DNA of 64,000 nt from Trogon surrucura (taxonomy: Eukaryota > Chordata > Aves > Trogoniformes > Trogonidae). The stretch lies in assembly GCA_020746105.1 (NCBI GenBank), contig CM036619.1, forward strand, positions 13,120,238 to 13,184,237. Reading direction: 5' to 3'. The notes beneath the pieces are model-generated. The model searched no databases and had not been told where the DNA came from. It saw nothing but the letters and a program-made list of their open reading frames with translations. Below are positions 12,901-21,400 of the stretch, one piece after another. Position 1 is the stretch's first letter; every line of letters begins with the position of its first letter. The position numbers and the translations under genes were made by a program.

Positions 12901-14627
12901 AAGTTGAAGCACTGTCTTTCAACACTTGCAATATTAAATGAAACCACAAAGAGATTGGAATAAGAAAAGGTCTTGGGCAGCTATTTTGACAGATCAATAT
13001 ACACAGACAACTGTACGCAACAATATTTAGAAAAATCTGTTACAAAGTATAAGAAAAAATAGCTACGAGCTTTATGTGTCCTATGATCCATTGAAACATC
13101 AAAGGAAAAACACATTTTGGACAGTGTCAGCCACTTTCACTGCAACAAACTGTTTTGTTTATGTTCCATCTGAACATAAGAACCCCACTTTTTTACTGGG
13201 AGGGTGATGGAGCACTGGATCAGGTTGCCCAGAGAGGATGTGGAGTCTCCATCCTCGGAGATACTAAAAAGCCATCTGGACATGGTCCCAGTCAGCTGGA
13301 TCTAGACATCTCTGTTTGAACAAGGGCCTGCACCAAATGACCTCCAGAGGTCTCCTCCAACCTCAACCATTCTATAGCTTTGTATTAATATTTACTGTTC
13401 TTTAGCAACAGATTTATAAAGAGCCTAAATCTGGTGCTCCTTTTTATCATTCATGCTAAAGCAACAGTGAAGCAGTCAGTAAAATCTACAGGTCACAAAT
13501 CTTAACATTGGCAAGAGCTGCCACAGAAGCAACCACAGAAGCACACACTTGGAATTACTGTGAGAGAGAACAGAATACCTTACCCAGACAACAGGCTCAT
13601 CTCCATGTCCCGATTTCTGCTTCCAGAGTGGAATCTGAAAGTTATGAGTGAATAAATCTGAAGTGAATAAAACCTTGTAGGTTAATTTTGGGTTAATCGG
13701 TTAGCTCTTTGCTATCCTATCCGCTTCGTCATTTTACATCTGTGCTGTAGTCAGGATTTTTTCACTAGTTTCTACCTCTCAGGAGTACGAAGATGGGAGA
13801 TAACATTCTGGACCACATTACATAATCATTCTCCTAAAGTGACAGAGTACAGGGAAGAACTACCCCCAGAGCTCACAGTGGCATCGTGCCTCTTCCCATG
13901 GTCCCGAATGCATCAGACAACTGAAGGATCTCACGTGGTGCGAGGTTTGCACTCCTCTGAACCAAAGCGAGTTACAAGAGGGCTTGGACCAAGTCTCACG
14001 GGTTGGGCTGAGGTCTAAAGGCCCGGGAGCAGGTCTTGCCCACGCTGGGCTGTGGTTAAAACGCCAGGGCCCACGTCGGGCTGTGGTCTCAGCGCCCAGG
14101 ACCACGTCCCATTGCTGCTGGGCTGCGGTCTCAGGCCTGAATCCCCCCACGGCTGCGTTCAGATCACGTCTCATCGACTCACCATCCTCCTGTCATTGGA
14201 TATGAAAACGGCATAGAATTCCTCCAAGGGGTATCGGTCCTGACTCCTGATGTAATCACAGAGTTTCCAAACATTTTCTTCACTGTAAAACATAAGAACT
14301 ATTTGTGGTTTCCCCCCAGGTTCCTTTCTAGCGAGCAGCGGGAGCAAACCGAGGGGCGGCGATTGCTGGAAACGCTGCGGCCGGGGCTGCCCAGCCCGCA
14401 CACACGCACCTGGGGCAGACAAACGCCCGCGATTATCGCTTACGGCTCCCGCTGCCTCTCGGCCGGGGGGGCAGCGCCTCACAAAGGGCCACCGTCCCCA
14501 TCCTCAAGGCGGGGGACACCCCCGCCCCGCCGCTCCCCCCCGCATCCCCTTACCAGTAGCAGCTGGTGTAGGTGCAGGCGGGGCGGGGCGGCACCGCCGC
14601 CTCGTAGGCGGCCGCCGGCCGCGCCAT
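842..14627 (-). CDS. NTAQ1: NTAQ1 gene: protein N-terminal glutamine amidohydrolase (six coding exons, complete)
   Basis: The spliced CDS on the minus strand joins 14627-14554, 14282-14183, 13634-13584, 11442-11294, 10974-10850 and 975-842. These sum to 633 nt, giving 210 residues and TGA, close to the 205 residues of human NTAQ1. All junctions are GT-AG and the frame closes. The enzyme deamidates N-terminal Gln to Glu, so that the protein can be arginylated and degraded by the Arg/N-degron pathway in cytosol and nucleus. Visible signatures are [11 protein letters not shown] at 23-33, WDYHV at 75-79 and YDLDT at 93-97. The expected catalytic triad is Cys25, His78 and Asp94, aligning with human C28, H81 and D97. 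The C-terminal block ASDRSHMKD and the VGWGSV segment are also family-typical. The start is the only ATG of exon 1 in the right frame; the N-terminus is three residues shorter than human. The gene is head-to-head with ATAD2. The old name is WDYHV1. Confidence 0.95.
3473..3692 (-). repeat. CR1 LINE fragment (antisense)
   Basis: It shows GGTCATCTAGTCCAATCCCC, then GGATGGAGCCTCCACCACCT and CAACCTGTCCCAGTGTTTCA, which is the reverse complement of a CR1 3' region. Confidence 0.85.
3750..3886 (-). repeat. CR1 LINE 3' fragment (antisense)
   Basis: It begins GAATCACAGAATCGCTGAGG and ends around CCTCCAGGGATGGTGACTC. The intact tail shows an insertion separate from the one just upstream. Confidence 0.8.
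5540..6093 (+). mobile_element. Solo LTR of an avian endogenous retrovirus, sense strand
   Basis: The element starts TGTCGTGGTTT and ends AAACCACAACA, so the ends are imperfect inverted repeats of TG...CA form. Inside are family-typical pieces: AATTTTCTTCCTAGTAGCTG, GGGACACAGCC, an ATTAAA signal at 5945-5950, and TGAGCGAGCGGCTGTGTGG near the 3' end. No viral coding sequence is attached. It is about 554 bp and seems shortened in the middle. I could not fix a clean target-site duplication; GTGAC on the left and ATGAC eight bases beyond the right end are only suggestive. Confidence 0.75.
6425..6710 (-). repeat. CR1 LINE 3' fragment (antisense)
   Basis: It starts AGAATCACAGAATCG and contains CCAGGTCCACCACTAAACTA, CCTCCAGGGATG and CATTTCCTCTTGTCCTGTCT. 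Confidence 0.85.
6801..6911 (+). repeat. CR1 LINE 3' end (sense)
   Basis: TGCCTGGACACGTTCCTGTG leads to GATGATCTCTAGAGGTCCCT and a degraded ATTCTATGA tail. With the antisense copy at 6425-6710 it forms a tail-out inverted pair. Confidence 0.8.
7805..8058 (+). repeat. Degenerate CR1 LINE fragment with A/C-rich insertion
   Basis: GAGCTGGAATACTGTGTCCA and CTGTTCAGTCTTAAACAGAG match the 3' part of CR1 ORF2 in sense orientation. A low-complexity A/C-rich run at about 7858-7920 interrupts it. Confidence 0.6.
8093..8883 (+). mobile_element. LTR of a second avian endogenous retrovirus family, sense strand
   Basis: The stretch has the repetitive CACGCTGGAGCAG / CCGTGGTGAAG word structure of a known bird LTR family. 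It then has AGCCCGGGAAGAAGGGAGAG, an AATAAA at 8707-8712, AGTCTGTTTTGCCCGGGACA, and the end CAGCCAGGGTCAAAGCACAACA split near 8883. There is no viral coding region. The left boundary is approximate because it abuts a CR1 fragment. Open frames of 100 or so codons here come from high GC content. Confidence 0.65.
9299..9762 (-). repeat. CR1 LINE 3' fragment (antisense)
   Basis: CACAGAATCACAGAACGTCA, GATCATCTAGTCCAATCCCC, GACTCCACAACCTCCCTGGG and GGCTCTGCGCTGGACTCTCT mark an antisense CR1 of about 460 bp. Confidence 0.9.
10850..10974 (-). CDS. NTAQ1: NTAQ1 coding exon 5 (residues 125-167)
   Basis: The exon encodes [18 protein letters not shown] then [18 protein letters not shown] and CIETA, colinear with the human protein. 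The acceptor is TTTAG and the donor GCAG|GTAAGC. Confidence 0.95.
10975..11293 (-). other. NTAQ1: NTAQ1 intron 4
   Basis: This 319-bp AT-rich intron has GTAACA and TTTAG ends. I see nothing else in it. Confidence 0.7.
11294..11442 (-). CDS. NTAQ1: NTAQ1 coding exon 4 (residues 76-125, catalytic His and Asp)
   Basis: The exon starts [19 protein letters not shown] and continues [14 protein letters not shown]. It carries the expected catalytic His78 and Asp94. The acceptor is TTCCCAG and the donor CACAG|GTAACA, leaving AG of a split Arg codon. Confidence 0.95.
11868..12440 (-). repeat. CR1 LINE 3' fragment (antisense)
   Basis: From ATCACAGAATCACAGAATGT to CACCAGGGCAGAGTAGAGGG, about 570 bp of antisense CR1, including the complement of the ORF2 C-terminal part. 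It is very similar to the copy at 9299-9762. Confidence 0.9.
13196..13378 (+). repeat. CR1 LINE 3' end (sense)
   Basis: CAGGTTGCCCAGAGAGGATG, GTGGAGTCTCCATCCTCGGA and GACCTCCAGAGGTCTCCTCC lead to CATTCTATAGC. Confidence 0.8.
13584..13634 (-). CDS. NTAQ1: NTAQ1 coding exon 3 (residues 59-75)
   Basis: This 51-bp exon encodes [17 protein letters not shown]. The acceptor is TTTCAG and the donor TGG|GTAAGG, phase 0 on both sides. The terminal Trp starts the WDYHV signature that gave the gene its older name. Confidence 0.95.
13998..14145. repeat. Degenerate minisatellite in NTAQ1 intron 2
   Basis: Four imperfect GC-rich units of about 30-48 bp start GGGTTGGGCTGAGGTCT, GGGCTGTGGTTAAAACG, GGGCTGTGGTCTCAGCG and GGGCTGCGGTCTCAGGC. 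The intervening CCCACGCT / CCCACGTC / ACCACGTCCC words also recur. The rest of the intron (13635-14182) is ordinary. Confidence 0.5.
14183..14282 (-). CDS. NTAQ1: NTAQ1 coding exon 2 (residues 25-58)
   Basis: The acceptor is TTTTACAG and the donor ATG|GTGAGT. The exon encodes [18 protein letters not shown] then [16 protein letters not shown], nearly identical to the human enzyme. It ends in phase 0. Confidence 0.95.
14554..14627 (-). CDS. NTAQ1: NTAQ1 coding exon 1 (residues 1-24 and two bases of codon 25)
   Basis: The exon reads [14 protein letters not shown] then [10 protein letters not shown] and ends TACTG before a GTAAGG donor. It lies in the CpG island. The split codon TG|T encodes catalytic Cys25. 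Confidence 0.9.
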
Positions 14628-15236
14628 GGCCGGCCTCGGCGGGGCGGGGAGGGCGGTGCAGGAAGCGCTGGGCTCGGCGGGAGCCACCGGCTACGGCTCC
14701 CCCGAGGCAACGCGGCCGCACGGCGGGGCCGCCATCCCAGCTCGCCTCAGGCGCTCCGCGGGCGCGGCAGAAGCGGCGGCCGGTGGTGCGCGCGCAGCGC
14801 GGGCTCGCGCACCGGGGATCCCTCCGGCGGGGGGGGGAGGAGGGTGGGGGAGGGGAGGAGGAAGCGCCGCGCGCACGAGCGGCGCCTTTAAGCGGTGGCC
14901 CCGCCCCCTGCCGTTGGGAAACGGCGGAGGGGTGGGGCGCAGCGCGCGCCGCTGAGCCAATCCTGCGCCGGGGAAACAACCGGCTCCAACTTTTACGCGC
15001 CAAAATTATCGAACAGGCGCAGCACTCCGTGTGTCCCTCCGCCGCCCGGGCCGGGACTAGCTGACCGAGGGGAAAAGCAAGGGCAGGGGGCGGGGCGGCG
15101 CGGCGCGCGGGCAGCGGCGTCGCTCGGGGCGGGCGGAAGGAGGCGAGGCGGAGGGATCCGGGGGGAGGAGGGCGGTTATCGGACCGCACGTGGGCTGCCG
15201 CGGCAGAGGCGGTTGGGGGGCTGCCATAGCTCCGCC
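14628..15236. promoter_or_regulatory. Bidirectional CpG-island promoter shared by NTAQ1 (minus) and ATAD2 (plus)
   Basis: Only 609 bp separate the two divergent start codons. The interval is extremely GC- and CpG-rich. Visible elements are a GC box (CCCCGCCCCC, 14899-14908), paired MYB-type half-sites CCGTT-GGGA-AACGG (14911-14924), a CCAAT box (14957-14961), an E2F-type element TTTTACGCGCCAAAA (14991-15005) and a CACGTG E-box (15187-15192). No TATA box is seen. These sites fit a cell-cycle-regulated promoter. ATAD2 is reported as an E2F target and MYC cofactor; that NTAQ1 uses the same elements is inferred. Transcription starts cannot be placed from sequence alone. Confidence 0.8.
14991..15005 (+). 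promoter_or_regulatory. E2F-type binding site
   Basis: TTTTACGCGCCAAAA is close to the palindromic E2F consensus TTTSGCGCSAAA. It lies about 230 bp before the ATAD2 start, next to a CCAAT box. Confidence 0.65.
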
Positions 15237-15464
15237 ATGGTGGTCCTGCGGAGCAGCGCCGCCCGCCCGCCGGGCCCGGCCACCCGCGACAGCCACCGCC
15301 GCCGCCGTCGACCCCCCTTCGACATCATGGACTCTAGCTCCGAGTTCATCTCATTGGAGGGCCCCTCGCTCAGCAGCAGCCGCCGTATCTGGACGCGCTC
15401 CGGGGCCGCCTCGGCCGCCGCCAGTGCCGCGGGATCCAGGGGGACCAGGAGAGCCAACGAGGCC
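15237..15464 (+). CDS. ATAD2: ATAD2 exon 1 (residues 1-76)
   Basis: The start is in strong Kozak context, [20 protein letters not shown] agrees with the ATAD2 N-terminus. The exon is GC-rich and Arg/Ser/Ala-rich, with five consecutive Arg at 21-25. [10 protein letters not shown] matches the human SSDFLSLE block. The donor is GCC|GTGAGT, phase 0. The last third has little similarity to human. Confidence 0.88.
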
Positions 15465-18400
15465 GTGAGTACCGGGCCGGGCCGGGGGAGGAGCCTGCGC
15501 TCCTCGGGGAGACGGGCTTCGACCCGGCGGGACAGACCGAGCGCCGCCCGAGGCGCCTCCGGGAGCCGTTGGGAGGAGCTGGGCGAGCCGAGTCCCCGCG
15601 CAAAAGCACCGGAGATCGGTGTCACGTAGGCGAAGAAAGCGGCGTCAGGAAGGAGTTCGTCAGTGCGGCGGTGGCGAGAGGCTGGCACAGGTTGCCCAGG
15701 GAAGCTGTGGGTGCCCCGTCCCTGGAGGTGTTCAGGGCCGGGTTGGACGGGGCTCTGAGCAGCCTGGGCGAGTGGGAGGTGTCCTTGCCCGGGGCAGGGG
15801 GTTGGTGCCGACTGATCTTGCAGATCCCTTCCAACCCAAACCGCTCTATAAAAAAAAAAGGAGTATTCAGGGTTTGCGTTGCCGCGGGTGAAGGAGCGGC
15901 CAGGGTCGCTCTCCGCAACCGCTCCCCAGGCCGGCCCCGCCACCGGGGGTTCGGCGCAGCCTCCGGCCCGGACAGCGGTGAGAGCGGCCGGGACACGGCC
16001 CCGGGGCACCTGCGGCCCCGCCGGTGTAAACTAAACTTTTGCCATCACCGAGTGGTTTGCTGTGTTACCGGTGTTTCGTCTTCCCCGTTTATTTTGATTG
16101 TCTCTCGAAAAGTTATCTCGAAAAGATCTTAGAGACCGCTTTGCCTTAATTGTAATAGTGCTCATAGAGAGCGCTCGCTGCTTTGATGGCAAAAATGCAT
16201 CAAAACCAGAGCTCAGCACAGAACAAACGAGACCTACAGCTGCATTCTAGCTGGCCTGAGATACGTGTGAAATACTCCTTAGTCAAGTGTATGTAGGTGC
16301 TACTTTGGGTGCTTTAAAAACAAATACCTGTTTAGAAATCAGGACTAATTTGCTCTTAGTTAAAGCACTTACAGGTGTAATGTAAAATGGTGAGAGTTTT
16401 ACTGAAGTCTTTAATAATTTTAGTCTAACCTAGTAGAAAAGAGACAGTTTAGAGGATTGTGAAGGATGTTGAGTAGTCCATCCTATCTGCATTTCAGTGC
16501 TGCTACTTTAATAACTGAAGCATTTCATTTTGAGAAGTTCATTGTCTTTAATGTAGCATTCCAAAGCTAAAACTCTTCTTCTCTTTCCAAGTCAGGCTCT
16601 CCTCCGCAGGGTGTCTTGGATTTCTATGACAAATAAAGGCAGACTGGATCCAACTCCGAAGTGGTCTGCTCTTCAGCCTTCGAGTTATGCTTATAGTGAA
16701 CAGTTTCCTTCCAGCAGAACTCTTACAGGATTTTCAGTTGTATGGAACAGTTGGGATTTTTTTTTTGTTATTTTTGAGACTACTGAACTAAGGGGGAAGA
16801 AATGTTTGGGGTGTTTTGATTGGTTTTTTGGTGTGGGTTTTTTTTTTTTCTGTGCGCAGTCATGGAGTCTGCTTAAAGGTCACTGTTTTGCTTTTGCAGT
16901 CTACACTAGAAATGGTTTTCAGGCTACAGGGAATTCAGCTGCCTGTTGCATGCAGGGGAAGGCTGTGCAAAATTAGGCAGATATAGCAGCTGGCACGCGT
17001 TCTCAGTGTGGAGAGCAAGGAATGAGGAAGCTAAATGTAAACTTTTCACTGAAACCAAAGCAATCATCATTGAGAAACTGGTTGTAAGGTTCGTCTTCAA
17101 TTTAATTTGGTTTATTTTTAATTTTTTTTTTTTTCCATTTTTAGAGACTTTCCCTATGCTTTGAGGCCTGGAGTCATTCCTACTTCACTTGTAGGGTGGC
17201 TGGGCTTTGGAGTGTTTTAATGGCAGAAGCAGTGCATAAGTGCCCTAGATGACAGAGATGATGATGCTGGTGATAGCTGCAAGTTCAAGTCCTAATGCCT
17301 CTTTCCTAGCTATAGAATCATAGAATCATTTCGGTTGGAAAAAGACTTTTAAGATCATAATGTCCAACTGTTAACCAGGTAATGCCAGGTCCACCACTAA
17401 ACCGTGTCCCTAAGCACCTCGTCTACGTGTCTTTTAATACCTCCAGGGATGGCGACTCGACCACTTCCATTGGCAGCCCATTCCAATGCTTGACAACCCT
17501 TTCTACAAAAAGTTTTTCCCAATGTCCTGACAAAACTTGAGGCCACATCCGCTTGTCCTATCACTTGTTACCTGGGAGAAGAGACTGACCTCCATCTCCT
17601 TACAACCTCCTTTCAGGTAGTTGTAGAGAGTGATAAGGGCTCCCCTCAGCCCCTTTTTCTCCAGGCTAAACAACCCCAGTTCCCTCAGCCATTCATTGTA
17701 TAAGACTTGTTCTTGAGACCCTTCACCAGCTTCATTGCCCTTCTCTGGACCCGTTCCAGCACCTCAGATATCCTTTTTGTAGAGAAGGGCCCAAAAGTAA
17801 ACACACAGTTGAACTTGTTGATGTGCACAGATGGGGTGGTGACAGCTTTTGACAGGTTTTCTGATCTCAGCAAGCTTTTTATCTATAGTTATTCAGCTTA
17901 TTTCATTCGTAGAGAGTAAGAGACTGTACAGTAGAAAGTCTAAGGTAAACCATCATCTGCTGGGTTTATCCTCTCCTGAGTTTCCAATCCCAAGAAGTTC
18001 CATAGCAGATGCAAGGTGGCTGCTGTCCCTTTGAAGGTGTGTATCTGCAGGTCTGTAACCCTGACGTATGTCCTCAAGCCGAACATGATTGTTGTCCTGT
18101 AACCTGTATTTGAGGAGTTTGGTTTTTATCTGGGCAGAGTGGAAACCAGCACTTTCCCAGGCTGAGCCTCCATGACCCTGTAGGACAAGCTGCCAAAGGA
18201 AGTGGCTGAGTCACCATCCCCGAAGGTATTTAAGGGACATACAGGTGTGGTGCTTAGGGACATTGTTTAGTGGTGGACCTGGCATTGCTAGGTTAATCGG
18301 TTGGTCTAGATTATCTTAGAGGTCTTTTCCAACCTAAATGATTCTATAATTCTGTGACTTCAGCATCAGAGCTCACAGCCTAGTTGCCTAAACACATCTA

Positions 18401-21400
18401 TTCTGATAATACGTTGACATAGAGTTACTTCCTCAGAGATACCAGACAGCTAAATGCAACTTTTCCAAATAGAAACAATTGCTAACCACTTCCTATAACA
18501 TGAGAAAAGTAACAAAATAAGAAATGCTTTCAAAATCTGAAATACTTTACAAAATTCCTTCATCACTTCCTGAGTGTGTTTTTTTCAGGGCTGATAAGAG
18601 TTAGTTACTCTTGCTCTGCTGGCAGCTTGCTTGAGTTAACCTAATTGTTCTTGGTGTCTGTTATCTCACTGAACTGGGATGTCTTTCTACAAATAGATGA
18701 CAACCAGAGTTAGCAATATGCATTATTACTGCTTTGCCCGTGTCCTAATCTGAGCCAAGATTAAGGATAACTAGTATCACAAGTATTGTGCATATTGCAT
18801 TAAAAATACATATTAAAAAAAGCAAACAAGCGCATAAATATATATAGAAAGATTTCCCAGGTCACTATTGTTGTGGGTTAGGGCTGGGCCAGCCACTAAG
18901 CGCAGACAGACACTCTCTAACCCCCTCTTTCCCCCCAAAATGGGAAGGAAAAGGGAATGAGGCAAAGAGACTTACAGGTTAGGAAAGAAAAACTAGAAGG
19001 TCTTTAATAAAACAATAATGGAAATAATAGTGAAATGATAAAAATAAAGAACTAAATACAACTATATATAAGCCCGATATCGAACCTGACTTTCTCCCCC
19101 TCCCCGACAGCAATCCCCACCGATGCTGCAGAGCAGGAGGCACTGGGGAAGCCCCAGGCTCAGCGGTGGCGGGAGCTGGATACAGGGAGCTGGATTTGGG
19201 AACTCAGGATCCAGATCAAAAACAGGAGATCAGACAGAGTCCTCCCTGGACACTGGCCATTGCAGAAAAAGGGCAGAAACTCTCGTGATCACTCAACTTA
19301 TGCTAAATGTATATGGAATGGAATACTCTCGTTGGTCACCTGTCCTGTCTATTACCCCCCGGAGGTGCAACCTTTTCCTTCCTTGTGCCCCCTCTTACTA
19401 CCCGGCACCCCCAGCGTGGCACACAGGAGCCAGCAGTGGCCTTGGGCACTATAGGAATAAATATAAGCAAGAGCCTTTCTGCATCCCAGTCCCAGGCAGT
19501 AACTGTAACCGTCAGGTGTTATCACTGCCAGTAGCACACACTGTCTGCAAAAACATGCTGCTGACTTCAGAACGTGCAGCCTTTTAGAAGAGACTAAACT
19601 AGAAAGTAAAAATCACTAAACAGAACTGGGGTCTTTAGCTAAAACCAGGACAACTATACTGTGGGCTTTTTCCTAACATCTGTGCTGACCGTCTAAGTGT
19701 TTGCTCTTCTTTCATTCAGGTATTTGGCCCAGAGATTTATGAAGCATATTATTGCAGTTATCTTTTAACTGATATGTCAAACCTTTAGTATTTCTCTCAA
19801 GAAATAATTACTTCCAGATCAATGAAGTAGAAATATTCAAAGCAGCAGTTAGAACTTGTGTAGTTTAAGCAGGCTAAATCTTCTGGACTTGCTCCCAACT
19901 TTTCACAAGTGATCATGTATTTGGAAATAAAGCCTCTTACTTAGAAAGTTGTCCTTATTTGCAAGTATGTTCCAAGTAGCTGAATCTGGTAGCTCTAGGA
20001 ACAGTACAAATGGCCTAATCTTTTTTCCTCTCTGCCTGCTCAGGATGAAAACCCACTAGTGGGAAAATGCATGCGGGTGCACATATGTGATGTGGATCCG
20101 TGTATGGTTTGGTACTGGGCAACCTGGTGTTACTGAAGACTACACAGATACCCTCCTGCTGTGTCGTAAGGTTCAGACTGGACCCCCTCACTTTCTAAAC
20201 TTCCTCACAGAGAGGGGTTGAGGTGCAGCTGGATCCAGTCTTAGCCCCTGACTGTAAAGAAGAGTTTGGACCCCAGGTTCTGCCACGGAGTTGGTTTATT
20301 TCAGCTAGAGCTGGGACCCTCTGAGAGGGACCCTCATTAAAGAAATCCCATGACAATTATACCTGTACAATCCAAGTTCACCTACCCCTGGGTCCCCGCA
20401 GGGCTGGTAGCTGACTCTGTGAGCCCCGGAGGACACAGCCCTGCGTGGGGGCTCGAATTTAGCCTGTGTTGGCGCACACGTCACACGTACTGCGTATCTC
20501 CCTCTGCAACTGGCCTTGGCCAAACCCCTGTGGCCCCGGGTGCTGCGCTCTCCTGGTTACCTCACGCGCAGGCACAGGCGGGTCCCAGCCAGGCACTTGG
20601 CTCAGACCCCCTGGGCTCTCCCGTATCTGGCCCAGGCTCGTGGCCTTTTCAGTGCCTGGTTTCCCAAAATTAATCTACTTGCCAGCCATGCTGGCTCAGT
20701 GTCTGCCGGTGATGGCACAGGCCACAAGGAGGTGTGGCCCCTTCTGCCATCACTGACGCTCGGGGCTCTGCGCCCTGCGACACGCGTGACACCGATAAAT
20801 AAATAAGAAGCTGGGACAGACTGTGGTGATCGGCGTCCCACAAAGAGTCCTCTTCTAGGGAGAGGCACTCGCTCAGTGTGCTGGGTGACCCCTGAGACCT
20901 CCTGTGCCCCGGGGGTCCCTCACCCTGGAGCCAGGCCTTGGGCTGAAGGCTGGGCTGGGCTGTTTGCCTTTTGATTATGTAGATTATGTAGATTAGCCTT
21001 TAATCACGTAACCTAACACTATAGGTAGTTCCCAGGCATGTCTGTAGATTTTGTAGGGTGTTATATTAGCCATACTCATGCCAGCTGTAGGAACACTATG
21101 AGTACATTTGCAGGTGGGAGAAGGCCGTTATTTCTTACTCTAGTTTTTTTTTCTAATTGTCTCAGTGACAAACGTTGAAAGTACTGGTTTAAGTCTTTAT
21201 ATACTCCTATGTACGACCATGCACAAAACTCTGCCTTTAAATAAACCTAGGGCTCTGTCAAATTAAAAATAAGTTGAAAGCCTTTCTGTTACAGTTTCTT
21301 AAAACTGTGAAAGGGAAAATGTTAGAGGTGACTCTAACAGACCAGACTACCTCTTGTTAAGCTTTAAGTCTTGTTACATCCATCTACTCTGGATCTGAGA

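Larger units (their letters stand above)
11443..13583 (-). other. NTAQ1: NTAQ1 intron 3
   Basis: This 2.1-kb intron contains two CR1 copies of opposite orientation (11868-12440 and 13196-13378), listed separately. The rest is AT-rich with an A-run near 12888 and no other recognisable feature. Confidence 0.7.

Noticed and set aside
14303..16009. Several 80-277-codon frames across the NTAQ1/ATAD2 promoter
   Set aside because: GC-driven shadows. Only the short NTAQ1 exon 1 and the ATAD2 exon 1 frame have homology and splice support.
19123..19587. 154-codon frame
   Set aside because: It lies inside the solo LTR with ACTAT target-site duplication and has no coding resemblance.
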